A stretch of 64,000 bases of DNA, taken from Neobacillus pocheonensis. Lineage in GTDB: Bacteria; Bacillota; Bacilli; Bacillales; Cytobacillaceae. Shown one piece after another: positions 48,126 to 56,716 of the stretch. Under the pieces are notes generated by a model that worked only from the letters and a program-made list of their open reading frames with translations, was not told the DNA's origin and searched no databases. The translations under genes and the position numbers were made by a program. Positions within the stretch are counted from its first letter, which is position 1. Every line of letters starts with the position of its first letter. The stretch is from contig JAMQCR010000001.1 of assembly GCA_023702235.1 (NCBI GenBank), forward strand, positions 1,674,001 through 1,738,000. The letters run 5' to 3'.

Positions 48126-49530
48126 TCTTAACCAATGCTTCTAGCAGCAAAAGTTCCTCTTCTGGTGAAACAGTCCTTAAATCAATCATCACTTCATCTT
48201 TTTGGATCCGAGCAACAATTGCAGGCTTAGATTCCGTTCGTAATTTTCTTCCAAGTTGTTCTGCTGTCAACATATGATGTTTTAAGGAAACGACCATTGT
48301 GGGGAGTTCTACATCCGGCATGGTCCCGCCACCCACTTGGCTTGTATCCTGAAAGATTTTTGTCTGATAATTACTTGTCTGTTGTAACATGTTTGTAACA
48401 AATAATTGGCATCTCTCGTCTAATTCATTAACAGAAACCAGAAGATCACGGATTGTCGGGATAGTGGAAATTCCTTTCTCTCCCCTTGCATAATCAATTA
48501 ACGTTCCCTCAAGGGCCGCTAAAGTCATCTTATCTACCCGAACCACTCTGGCTAGCTGGTGTTTTTTTAATTGGTCAATGAGTGCTTTTTTCCCTGCAAT
48601 AATTCCGGCTTGTGGACCACCAAGAAGTTTGTCTCCACTAAAGGTAACAAGCTCTACACCCATCTCTATAACCTCTTTCACTACTGGTTCTTCCCCAATG
48701 CCATGTTTTCTAAAGTCAAAGAGTGCACCACTTCCAAGGTCTTCATAAAAAATTACATCATTTAACCTATTGGTAAACTGAACCAAATCGACTGTTTCGA
48801 CAGATTTCGTAAAGCCAATCACTTTAAAATTGCTTGTGTGCACCTTCATGACGATGGCTGTTTCAGGGGTAACAGCTTTCTCATAATCATATAGGTGGGT
48901 CTTATTGGTTGTCCCTACTTCGACCAATTTTGCTCCGCTCTCCTCCATAATCGACGAAATGCGAAAAGAACCACCTATCTCAACTAGCTGTCCCCTTGAA
49001 ACAATTACTTCTTTATCTTTGGCTAGTGCTCTTAAAACAAGATAAACGGCTGCAGCATTGTTATTGACGACCATTGCTGCTTCTGCACCAGTTATTTCCT
49101 TAAGGAGGGCTTCTACATGACTGTGTCTTGAACCACGTACCCCCTCTTTTAGTTTATATTCAAGATTTGAATAATTCCGGGCGGTTTCAATAACATGTTC
49201 AATCGCATGTTCGCTTAGTCTTGCTCTTCCTAAATTGGTATGTAAAATGGTTCCAGTTGCATTGATTACTTTTTCTATGGTATATGAAAATCGATGTTTC
49301 AAATTTCGCTCTAGCAGCTGAAAAAGATCCTCAATGAATAGGATTGTTCCTGGTCTAGCACCAGTCCAGGAATCGTTTAATATAGAATCTCTTATCCGTT
49401 CGACCACTTCTATTAACTGTTTGGTTAACTGGGAAAAATCCAAATGACTCTCTTCAAGGAGAGTGATAAATGTGCCATGATTTTGAAGTTCATGGACAGC
49501 TGGAATCGAGCGCAGCCATTCTTTCACCAT
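48112..49530 (-). CDS. selA: L-seryl-tRNA(Sec) selenium transferase SelA
   Basis: A 472-residue PLP enzyme converting seryl-tRNA(Sec) to selenocysteyl-tRNA(Sec) with selenophosphate. N-terminal tRNA-binding domain (~1-90), then I-N-A-T-G-T-I-L-H-T-N-L-G-R-A, V-N-N-N-A-A-A-V, E-I-G-G-S-F-R-I-S and F-S-G-D-K301-L-L-G-G-P-Q-A-G with the PLP Lys. Full length (E. coli 463). ATG 49530 after AAAGGAG. The frame is intact. It shows the organism makes selenocysteine, supporting the two UGA-containing genes just to the right. selB and selC are not in this window. Confidence 0.96.
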   Translation of the reverse strand: MVKEWLRSIPAVHELQNHGTFITLLEESHLDFSQLTKQLIEVVERIRDSILNDSWTGARPGTILFIEDLFQLLERNLKHRFSYTIEKVINATGTILHTNLGRARLSEHAIEHVIETARNYSNLEYKLKEGVRGSRHSHVEALLKEITGAEAAMVVNNNAAAVYLVLRALAKDKEVIVSRGQLVEIGGSFRISSIMEESGAKLVEVGTTNKTHLYDYEKAVTPETAIVMKVHTSNFKVIGFTKSVETVDLVQFTNRLNDVIFYEDLGSGALFDFRKHGIGEEPVVKEVIEMGVELVTFSGDKLLGGPQAGIIAGKKALIDQLKKHQLARVVRVDKMTLAALEGTLIDYARGEKGISTIPTIRDLLVSVNELDERCQLFVTNMLQQTSNYQTKIFQDTSQVGGGTMPDVELPTMVVSLKHHMLTAEQLGRKLRTESKPAIVARIQKDEVMIDLRTVSPEEELLLLEALVKIKAD

Positions 49531-49623
49531 AAAAACTCCTTTACGTTTCTTTCTAGTCCCATTATACCACTTTTCACGTTTTCAACAGGTTTGAATAAAA
49601 TAAACAAGCAGGGAGGGTTTAAA

Positions 49624-50013
49624 ATGAAGCCAAATAAAAATGAGGAATCTGTTGATTATGACCAACTGGAAAAGTGGCTAAAAACCTATTTCCTTGACCC
49701 ACTTACTTCTTACTTTGATCACACACAATTCCGAATTGATTTATATGAAACGGATAAGGAGTGGATTGTAGAAGCTATTTTAAACGAATATGAATCATCT
49801 AAAATTACGGTTTTTATTGAAGAAAAAAGGCTCATTATTACAGCCTTAGAACATTCTTCTCCTAAAAAACAAAAACGGGTTCGTTCCATTGATTTCCCTT
49901 TCCAGATTAATAAGCAGAATGTTACTGCTCTATTTACGAATGGTATTTTGGAAGTTTTAATATCAAAGACCGAAAAGGGTTTGGGAAAAAATCGATTTAT
50001 TACACTGCCTTAA
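49624..50013 (+). CDS. Hsp20/alpha-crystallin-like small protein
   Basis: A 129-residue protein with an N-terminal helical part and an alpha-crystallin-like domain: F-R-I-D-L-Y-E-T-D-K-E-W-I-V-E-A, I-T-V-F-I-E-E-K-R-L-I-I-T-A and N-V-T-A-L-F-T-N-G-I-L-E-V-L-I matching the beta strands and the final (A/G)-x-x-x-N-G-x-L motif of small heat-shock proteins. ATG 49624 with AGGGAGGG 8 bases upstream. Divergent from selA and convergent with the SelW-like gene. Confidence 0.8.
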   Translation: MKPNKNEESVDYDQLEKWLKTYFLDPLTSYFDHTQFRIDLYETDKEWIVEAILNEYESSKITVFIEEKRLIITALEHSSPKKQKRVRSIDFPFQINKQNVTALFTNGILEVLISKTEKGLGKNRFITLP

Positions 50014-50070
50014 GTCTTTCTAGACTTAATTTTTTTGTTTGCGGTTTACATAACAAAATTACTGTAAATA

Positions 50071-50112
50071 AAAATAAGGAAGACTCAGAATCAAGAGTAT
50101 TCCTTATTTTTA
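50071..50112. terminator. Bidirectional terminator
   Basis: Stem aaaataaggaa / ttccttatttt (with gactc/gagta partly extending it) between the convergent Hsp20-like and SelW-like genes. Confidence 0.75.
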
Positions 50113-50114
50113 TA

Positions 50115-50354
50115 TTATTTGGCCTCCATAATTTGAATGATTTCCTCAGTATCAGGAAAAATCCCAGTTTCTAGCTTGGAGTAAACCCTCTCTCCATTGA
50201 CAGATACTTCAAATGCTCCACTCGAACTAGGGATTAGCTCCATTTTTTCAATGTTTCTAAAGAAATGGTTAAACAGTTCTTCCGCGAAACTCGCGGCTTT
50301 TGGTGCGTAGTTTCATTGCATGCAAAATTCGACAATTACATAGTATTTCTTCAT
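50115..50354 (-). CDS. SelW-like selenoprotein (Rdx family), UGA-coded Sec14
   Basis: Read on the minus strand from ATG 50354 (AGGAGGTC site 5 bases upstream), the frame gives M-K-K-Y-Y-V-I-V-E-F-C11-M-Q-U14-N-Y-A-P-K with TGA at 50315-50313, and runs to TAA at 50115. The 79-residue product matches the SelW/SelT/SelH thioredoxin-like family: beta strand, C-x-x-U redox motif, helix (AASFAEELFNHF), then S-G-A-F-E-V-S-V-N-G-E-R-V-Y-S-K and F-P-D-T-E-E-I at the end, the conserved G-x-F-E-V and hydrophobic tail. A hairpin suited to a bSECIS lies 22 bases after the UGA. An ordinary gene caller would split it at the UGA. Role in redox or metal handling is not known. Confidence 0.88.
50282..50296 (-). 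promoter_or_regulatory. bSECIS-like recoding hairpin of the SelW-like gene
   Basis: On the minus strand ccgcga-gtt-tcgcgg forms a perfect 6-bp stem with loop GUU. The loop begins 22 bases after the UGA, within the 16-37 base window known for bacterial SECIS elements, and its first base is G as expected for SelB recognition. It is inside the coding sequence, as usual in bacteria. Confidence 0.8.
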
Positions 50355-50493
50355 GCTTTGACCTCCTAATAAATTTCTTTCTAAATCATGATTGTACAAT
50401 AATTTTAAAACATCCTTTATTCTACCGCAAATGTGCTGCCTCTATAGTGCGCATTCAAAATGAAAGAGTTATACTAATAAAATGGAGGTGGAC

Positions 50494-51547
50494 ATGTTGA
50501 GTGAACAAGAAAAAATTCGCCTAACCTCTTTATCAACAAAAGCTGGTTGAGGCTGTAAAATTGGTCCAGAGGACCTGGCGCAAGTTTTGCGTCGATTACC
50601 AAAACAAGACCCTATTCCAGAATTGCTAGTTGGTCACGAAACATCAGATGATGCCGGGGTTTATCGTTTAACCGACTCGATCGCACTTATTCAGACGTTA
50701 GATTATTTCACTCCTATCGTGGATGATCCATATATGTTTGGCCAAATTGCCGCAGCAAATGCATTAAGTGATGTATACGCAATGGGAGGAGTACCAAAAA
50801 CGGTCATGAACATTGTCGGTTATCCTATTAAGAAGCTTGGCGCTGACATGCTTTCTGATATTCTACGCGGTGCGGCAGATAAGGTGAAAGAAGCTGGTGC
50901 GATTACAGTCGGAGGTCATTCCATTGATGATCAGGAACCAAAGTTTGGTCTTTCTGTTACAGGAATCGTCCATCCAGAAAAGGTTTGGAGAAATGTTGGT
51001 GCCATGCCTGGTGATGTTCTTGTGTTAACAAAGCCAATTGGTGTTGGAATCTTGACAACTGGGATTAAACGAAATGCCGTAACACAAGAGCAGGAACAAA
51101 TAGTTACAGACACAATGGCCATGCTGAATAAAACAGCTGCAGAGACTTTATTCGACCATCATCCCCATGCTGTTACGGACGTTACTGGTTTTGGACTCCT
51201 AGGTCATGGAAGTGAAATGGCACGCGGAAGTGGAGTTAGTTTCGAATTTTCATTCTCTCAAGTACCACTTTTGGCAGGTTCGCTTGACCTCGCACGAGAT
51301 GGAGTCGTCCCGGGTGGTTCAAAATCTAATCATAAGTGGATAAGTGGTGATGTCAGTTACGAGAATATCCTTCCTGACGAACAGTTGGTCCTTTGTGATG
51401 CGATAACTTCCGGAACCTTTAGTGTCATTGCCTGAAGAAGAAGCTAATAAATACGTGGATGCACTTCATACAAATGGTTTAGTTAGCGCTTCGATTGTCG
51501 GACGAGTAACCCTGAAAAAAGAAAAGCTTATTTATGTAAAAAGATAA
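50494..51547 (+). CDS. selD: Selenophosphate synthetase SelD with UGA-coded Sec19; one frameshift
   Basis: ATG 50494 (GGAGG 4 bases upstream) opens M-L-S-E-Q-E-K-I-R-L-T-S-L-S-T-K-A-G-U19-G-C-K-I-G-P with TGA at 50548-50550. The UGA falls where SelD enzymes have the catalytic Cys or Sec (x-G-[CU]-G-C-K). The following K22 is the conserved catalytic Lys. Then come H-E-T-S-D-D-A-G-V-Y, D-Y-F-T-P-I-V-D-D-P, A-L-S-D-V-Y-A-M-G-G and G-G-H-S-I-D. The frame breaks near 51413-51420 (C-D-A-I-T-S-G) and resumes as L-P-E-E-E-A-N-K-Y-V to TAA 51545-51547; about 350 residues in all. Makes the selenium donor for SelA. Confidence 0.93.
50563..50593 (+). promoter_or_regulatory. Candidate bSECIS hairpins of selD
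   Basis: Two tandem hairpins follow the UGA. ggtcc-aga-ggacc (50563-50575) has a loop starting 17 bases after it. ggcgcaa-gtt-ttgcgtc (50577-50593, one G-U pair) has a loop starting 33 bases after it. The second has the same A-GUU-U loop as the SelW-like gene; the first is nearer the usual spacing. Either could bind SelB. Confidence 0.65.
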
Positions 51548-51578
51548 CAGCGATGCCTTTAAAGCTTCGCTGTTTTTT
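51546..51578 (+). terminator. Terminator of selD
   Basis: Stem aacagcga / tcgctgtt overlapping the stop, followed by TTTTTT. Confidence 0.8.
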
Positions 51579-51654
51579 GCAAAACCCCTGAAAGTAGTCT
51601 TTGTAGTGCGATCCAGTTTGAACATTCATTGAATTACCTCTTCTTTACGGTTCC

Positions 51655-51745
51655 AAATTTAATATATCGACAATTTTTGGGAGGATATTAACGAATTTTT
51701 AAATATATCAACAAATTTCAGCAGGATATCGGCAAATCACCACAC
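51655..51745 (+). repeat. Degenerate tandem repeat (atcgacaaattt units)
   Basis: Four diverged units of about 21 bases with consensus atc-a/g-acaaattt followed by aggat, e.g. atcgacaatttttgggaggat and atcaacaaatttcagcaggat. Between convergent selD and tdh. Related in style, not clearly in sequence, to 47944-48035. Confidence 0.45.
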
Positions 51746-51758
51746 ATGGCACCCCAAT

Positions 51759-51792
51759 AAAAAAATCCCGAACACATTTGGTCCGGGATCCA
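51759..51792 (-). terminator. Terminator of kbl-tdh
   Basis: On the minus strand atcccg / cgggat closes a 13-base loop followed by TTTTTTT. Confidence 0.7.
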
Positions 51793-51797
51793 ATCAA

Positions 51798-52742
51798 TTA
51801 TAGTTTATGCCGTAATTTTTCAAGCATGTCCTTCGTCATTTTTGCTAAATCATATTCAGCCTTAAAGCCCCACTCTTCTTTTGCAGCAGTAGCATCAATA
51901 GAATTTGGCCAGCTATCAGCAATTTGCTGGCGGACAGGATCTACTTCGTAAGTCATTTCAAAGCCAGGTAGTTGCTTGGCAATCTCGGCGGCAATTTCTT
52001 CGGGAGCAAAGCTCATGGCGGTTACATTGAAAGCATTTCGGTGTCTCAATTTGACAGGGTCTGCCTCCATTAGATCAACGATTGCATTTAAAGCATCCGG
52101 CATATACATCATGTCCATGTAGGTACCTTTATCAATATAAGAAGTATATTTGCCTTTACTTACTGCTTCATAGTAGATTTCTACCGCATAGTCCGTTGTT
52201 CCGCCGCCAGGTAATGCCACATAGGAAATCAAGCCTGGGAAACGCAAACCGCGTGTGTCGACACCGAATTTATGGAAATAGTAGTCAGATAATAACTCAC
52301 CCGCCACCTTATTTACTCCATACATAGTGGTTGGGCGCATGATCGTATCCTGAGGTGTATCATCCTTTGGCGTCGATGGTCCGAATGCACCGATAGAGCT
52401 TGGTGTGAAAAATTGGGCATTTAGCTCTCTCGCCGTTTCAAGCGCATTCATGAGACCACCCATATTTAAGTTCCATGCAAATACAGGCTTTGCTTCCGCA
52501 GTCGCAGATAAAAGTGCGGCTAAATGCATGACGGTATCAACCTTATATTTTTTGGCGACATCGACCATATTTTTTACATCCGTTACATTGACAATTTCAA
52601 ACGGCCCGCTTGAACATGCATCACTGTCATTCATTTTAATATCGGTTGCGATGACATTATCAGAACCATACGTTTCTCGCAGTTTCATCGTTAGTTCAGA
52701 ACCAATTTGCCCCAAAGCTCCAGTAATTAAAATCCGTTTCAT
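51798..52742 (-). CDS. tdh: L-threonine 3-dehydrogenase, SDR type
   Basis: A 314-residue NAD-dependent extended SDR: Rossmann loop G-A-L-G-Q-I-G near residue 8, D-T-V-M-H-L-A-A-L-L, active-site T-M-Y-G-V-N-K and R-F-P-G-L-I. This is the short-chain (epimerase-like) threonine dehydrogenase, which oxidises threonine to 2-amino-3-ketobutyrate; the partner kbl just upstream cleaves that to glycine and acetyl-CoA. The gene pair is a strong indicator of function. ATG 52742, 40 bases after kbl. Confidence 0.9.
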   Translation of the reverse strand: MKRILITGALGQIGSELTMKLRETYGSDNVIATDIKMNDSDACSSGPFEIVNVTDVKNMVDVAKKYKVDTVMHLAALLSATAEAKPVFAWNLNMGGLMNALETARELNAQFFTPSSIGAFGPSTPKDDTPQDTIMRPTTMYGVNKVAGELLSDYYFHKFGVDTRGLRFPGLISYVALPGGGTTDYAVEIYYEAVSKGKYTSYIDKGTYMDMMYMPDALNAIVDLMEADPVKLRHRNAFNVTAMSFAPEEIAAEIAKQLPGFEMTYEVDPVRQQIADSWPNSIDATAAKEEWGFKAEYDLAKMTKDMLEKLRHKL

Positions 52743-52781
52743 TTCTTCTCCGTCCTCTACATGTATGCTATTTTTCTGATG

Positions 52782-53970
52782 TTAGATAATGCCCATTTCC
52801 TTACCGACTTTTTCGTAAATAGAAATCGCATTATCCAGCATTGCTTTTGTATGGGCAGCTGTTGGCATATTGCGAACGCGTCCAGTACCTTGTGGAACAG
52901 TTGGGAACACAATCGCCTTCGCATAGACGCCTTCTTCATTTAATCTCTTGCTAAATTGTTGGGTTATCGATTCATCACCAATAATACATGGAGTAATGGG
53001 TGTTTCACTGTTACCAATATTAAAACCTAACTCCTTTAAGCCTTTTTTGAGGTAATTCCCATTTTCCCAAAGCTTTTGGTTTAGCTCCGTGCTTTCCATT
53101 AAAATTTCAATGGATTTCTTACTTGCTGCTACGTCAGCAGGTGTAAGGGAGGTGGAAAATAAGAACGGACGGCTGCGAACTTTTAACCAGTCAATTAAGT
53201 TCTTTTTCCCGGCCACATAACCGCCAACAACACCAATTGCCTTTGATAAGGTACCAATTTGGAAATCAATTTTATCCGAAAGTCCGAAATGCTTTACTGT
53301 TCCTGCCCCATCGCCAAGGACACCTGAGCCGTGGGCATCGTCTACATATGTAATCAGATCGAATTCCTCGGCAATTTTTACGATCTCCGGTAATAAGGCA
53401 ACGTCCCCGTCCATTGAAAACACGCCATCGGTAATCACCATGATTTTATTAAATTGACCAGATTCCTTAGCTTCTTTAGCTTTTGTCCGTAGATCTTCCA
53501 TATCGGAATGATTTACACGGATAATTTTTGCCTTTGAAAGACGGCAGCCGTCGATGATTGAAGCATGATTTAATTCATCCGATAAAATCGCATCATTTTT
53601 GTCCATCACAGCTGAAATAGCGGCATATTACAATTAAAACCTGACTGGTACGCAATCGCTGCTTCTGTGTGTTTGAATTCAGCTAATTTTTCTTCTAATT
53701 CAACATGGAGTTTAAGAGTTCCGTTGATCGTTCGAACGGCACCTGCGCCAACACCATATTTTTCAAGCGCTTCTGTTGCAGCTTTCTTTAAGCGTTCATC
53801 GGTTGCTAATCCTAAATAATTGTTGGATGAGAGATTGACCAATTCTCTCCCATTAATGGTAATCATAGGCCATTCGGGCTTTCGAGTGGGTCAATGACAT
53901 TATAAAGACCTTTGCTTTTAAGATCATCAAGGTTTTCATTTAAAAATTGCTCTAAAATAGTACTAGACAC
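52782..53970 (-). CDS. kbl: 2-amino-3-ketobutyrate CoA ligase Kbl, two frameshifts
   Basis: A PLP alpha-oxoamine synthase of about 396 residues. GTG 53970 (GAGGGGG site) begins [11 protein letters not shown]. Then [22 protein letters not shown] and G-T-L-S-K-A-I-G with the PLP Lys. Breaks: a missing C at 53869-53871 (ggcct for ggccct) and a missing G near 53622-53624, both bridged by conserved sequence. First gene of kbl-tdh. Confidence 0.93.
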
Positions 53971-54329
53971 TAAATATTCCCCCTCATATCTCATGAACTA
54001 CAATGTGTTGCTAACTAGAAAACATTTGTCCGTTTAGGGTGGACACTTAAATCCCTTTTCATTACTACTATAAAAGGATTTCTGTATAATACTTTATCAT
54101 ATTTTTTGAGAAATGTTCATATCTAGAGGACATATGTTAAAAAAATTTTTTGTTACTCCTTTAGAATAACCAATTTGAAATAAGGATATTTTGAGACTGA
54201 TTTCTGCTCTGGATTAACCGAATAATTTTAAAAATAAAATAACTAGATATTAAATGAAAAAACGGTATAATAGGTTCATTAAACCAAATGGGACAAACCA
54301 TGTCTGTTTCTTGGAAAGGATGTCACCCT
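53971..54329. other. Divergent upstream region of kbl-tdh
   Basis: A 360-base AT-rich non-coding region. No riboswitch or named operator identified; promoters for both sides are expected here. Confidence 0.3.
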
Positions 54330-54611
54330 GTGTCATTTTTGTCTTCCGTGCTATATACGTTCATTATTGGCGGTATATTTGTGTCCTTGTTTATTTTTGC
54401 CTACGATTTATTATTCGGTGAGAAAAAAGAAAAACAAGAGCGTAAAATATACAAGCATTTTCGCAAAGAAACCATTAAAAAGATTGAAATACTTGAGCAT
54501 CAGCCCCGGAAGTTCACTTTATATCAGGTAATAACAGAAAATGGCAAGAAAAAAGTAAAATTAAAGCCTGGTTATAAGGTTGTTAATATCGTTAAAAAGA
54601 AGAGTAAATAA
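54330..54611 (+). CDS. Small single-span membrane protein
   Basis: A 93-residue protein from GTG 54330 (GGAAAGGA site 8-10 bases upstream): one membrane helix (SVLYTFIIGGIFVSLFIFAYDLLF) and a long basic cytoplasmic tail rich in Lys (EKKEKQERKIYKHFRKE; VKKKSK at the end). An earlier ATG at 54288 lacks a ribosome site. Family unknown. Confidence 0.65.
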   Translation: MSFLSSVLYTFIIGGIFVSLFIFAYDLLFGEKKEKQERKIYKHFRKETIKKIEILEHQPRKFTLYQVITENGKKKVKLKPGYKVVNIVKKKSK

Positions 54612-54641
54612 AAAAACCTATCCATTCAAAGGATAGGTTCC
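54609..54641 (-). terminator. Terminator of the nitronate monooxygenase gene
   Basis: Stem aacctatcc / ggataggtt, loop attcaaa; T7 on the minus strand. Confidence 0.8.
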
Positions 54642-54663
54642 CTACGACCAGGCTTGCAAACAT

Positions 54664-55661
54664 TTATTTTACTTTTAGTAAATTAAGTTTATCCACTTTG
54701 TCATTAATGTTTTGAACAGCCTCCAGGTATTCATCCTCTAAACGAGTAATAATTTCAGCAGTGGTTTCAATTTTTTCAATCGCACCAACACCATGGCCAG
54801 CAGACCATATATCCCGCCATGCTTTGGCATTGCTCTCCCTCTGCATATGATCGAAATTAACCTTTTCTTTTTTCACTAATTGCTCAGGATCTAACCCAGC
54901 CTTAATAATACTTGGCTTCAGCATGTTTGCTTTCACACCAGAGAAAGCGTCTGTCAGAATGATATCCTCCTGAGTTGCCTCCACCAGCATTTCCCGATAT
55001 TCGTCATGTGCCATACTCTCAGTTGCAACAATAAATCTTGTCCCCATATAGGCAAGGTCTGCACCAGCAGCCTGTGCGGCCAAAATACCTTTACCCGTGG
55101 AAATGGCTCCAGCAAGCACAATAATGCCATCCCAGAAAGTCCTTACCATATCGACAAATGCAAAACCATTAATTTGCCCTGCGTGTCCACCTGCACCGCT
55201 GGCTACTAAGATGAGTCCATCTACCTTTGCCTCTGCTGCCTTTTTGGCAAATTTTAAATCGCTAACATCCGAGAAAACAAGACCGCCATATTCATGAACA
55301 ATCTCAACCACTTGTTTTGGACTGCCCAAAGAAGTGATTACTAATTGCGGCTTATGCTTTTTGATTAATTCCAGTTCGTCCTGTAGGCGGCTATAAGAGC
55401 TATGTACCACCATATTCATTGCCCAAGGAGCAATTTTTTGATTTGGATTTTTTGATTTTGCCAACTCTAGTTCTCCATTTAATTGTCCCATCCAGCTTTC
55501 TAGTATTTCAATTGGCTCGCATTTGGAGCAGGAAATGCTCCAATTACCCCGTTCAAACAACAATTCTTTACCAACTCTGGACCAGATACTAAGAACATTG
55601 GCGCCGAAATTACAGGCAGCTTCAGTTGATTCCACCAATGCTCAGGAATTGTTTTTTTCAT
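54664..55661 (-). CDS. Nitronate monooxygenase / FabK-like FMN enzyme (frameshift)
   Basis: An FMN-dependent 2-nitropropane dioxygenase-type enzyme of about 332 residues. ATG 55661 gives M-K-K-T-I-P-E-H-W-W-N-Q-L and P-V-I-S-A-P-M-F-L-V-S-G; after one missing base near 55516-55519 it continues I-E-I-L-E-S-W-M-G. The FMN/catalytic motif V-A-S-G-A-G-G-H-A-G and A-G-A-D-L-A-Y-M-G-T-R-F are clear. It may oxidise propionate 3-nitronate or similar; the enoyl-ACP reductase FabK is the alternative. Ribosome site GGGGTGAG. Confidence 0.88.
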
Positions 55662-55837
55662 TTAACTCACCCCTATTTTTGAATTTTCTGAATTAAAGAC
55701 TCATCTTAATAGTACCTTAAACTGAATGGTTATTCAATCTTTGAGTTATGGCTAGTCACCTCTTTATTTAAACGTTTTCAATAGACGAACGATTTTAATT
55801 ATTTCTTATCGAATATTCGGTTTTTGTGAAAAAAACA

Positions 55838-55866
55838 TTGCGTTATATTTTTTACACGGGTATAAT
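55838..55866 (+). promoter_or_regulatory. Promoter of xpt-pbuX
   Basis: ttgcgt (55838-55843), 17-base spacer, tataat (55861-55866): a good housekeeping promoter 20 bases before the riboswitch aptamer. Confidence 0.75.
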
Positions 55867-55887
55867 TTGAATAAATTCATAAGGTTT

Positions 55888-55960
55888 CACTCATATAATC
55901 GCAGGGATATGGCAGTTGCAAGTTTCTACCGGATTGCCGTGAACAATCTGACTATGAGTG
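55888..55960 (+). promoter_or_regulatory. Purine (guanine-type) riboswitch
   Basis: The aptamer is flanked by P1 strands cactcata and tatgagtg. Conserved joining segments are present: tataatc (J1/2), ggatatgg (loop 2), caagtttctacc (J2/3) and ctgactatgag. The ligand-discriminating base in g-a-c-t-a-t is C, which marks guanine/hypoxanthine rather than adenine specificity. P3 is gattg/caatc. Control of xpt-pbuX is the textbook arrangement: bound purine favours the terminator. Confidence 0.93.
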
Positions 55961-56019
55961 GGTAATGAGAATTGCGCATTTCTATAGCTAGCGAAATTCT
56001 TCTTATTCCTTTCGGACAT

Positions 56020-56087
56020 AAAAGCCCAAAGGTCATTACCTCACTCTATTTTATAGTGAGAAATGGCATTTGGGCTTTTCTTTTTTT
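56020..56087 (+). terminator. Riboswitch-controlled terminator
   Basis: Stem aaaagcccaaa / tttgggctttt followed by T7. An inner hairpin ctcact/agtgag lies in the loop region. It ends the leader 37 bases before xpt. Confidence 0.9.
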
Positions 56088-56102
56088 ACTAAACAGCTAT
56101 GA

Positions 56103-56715
<613 letters not shown>

Positions 56716-56716
<1 letters not shown>

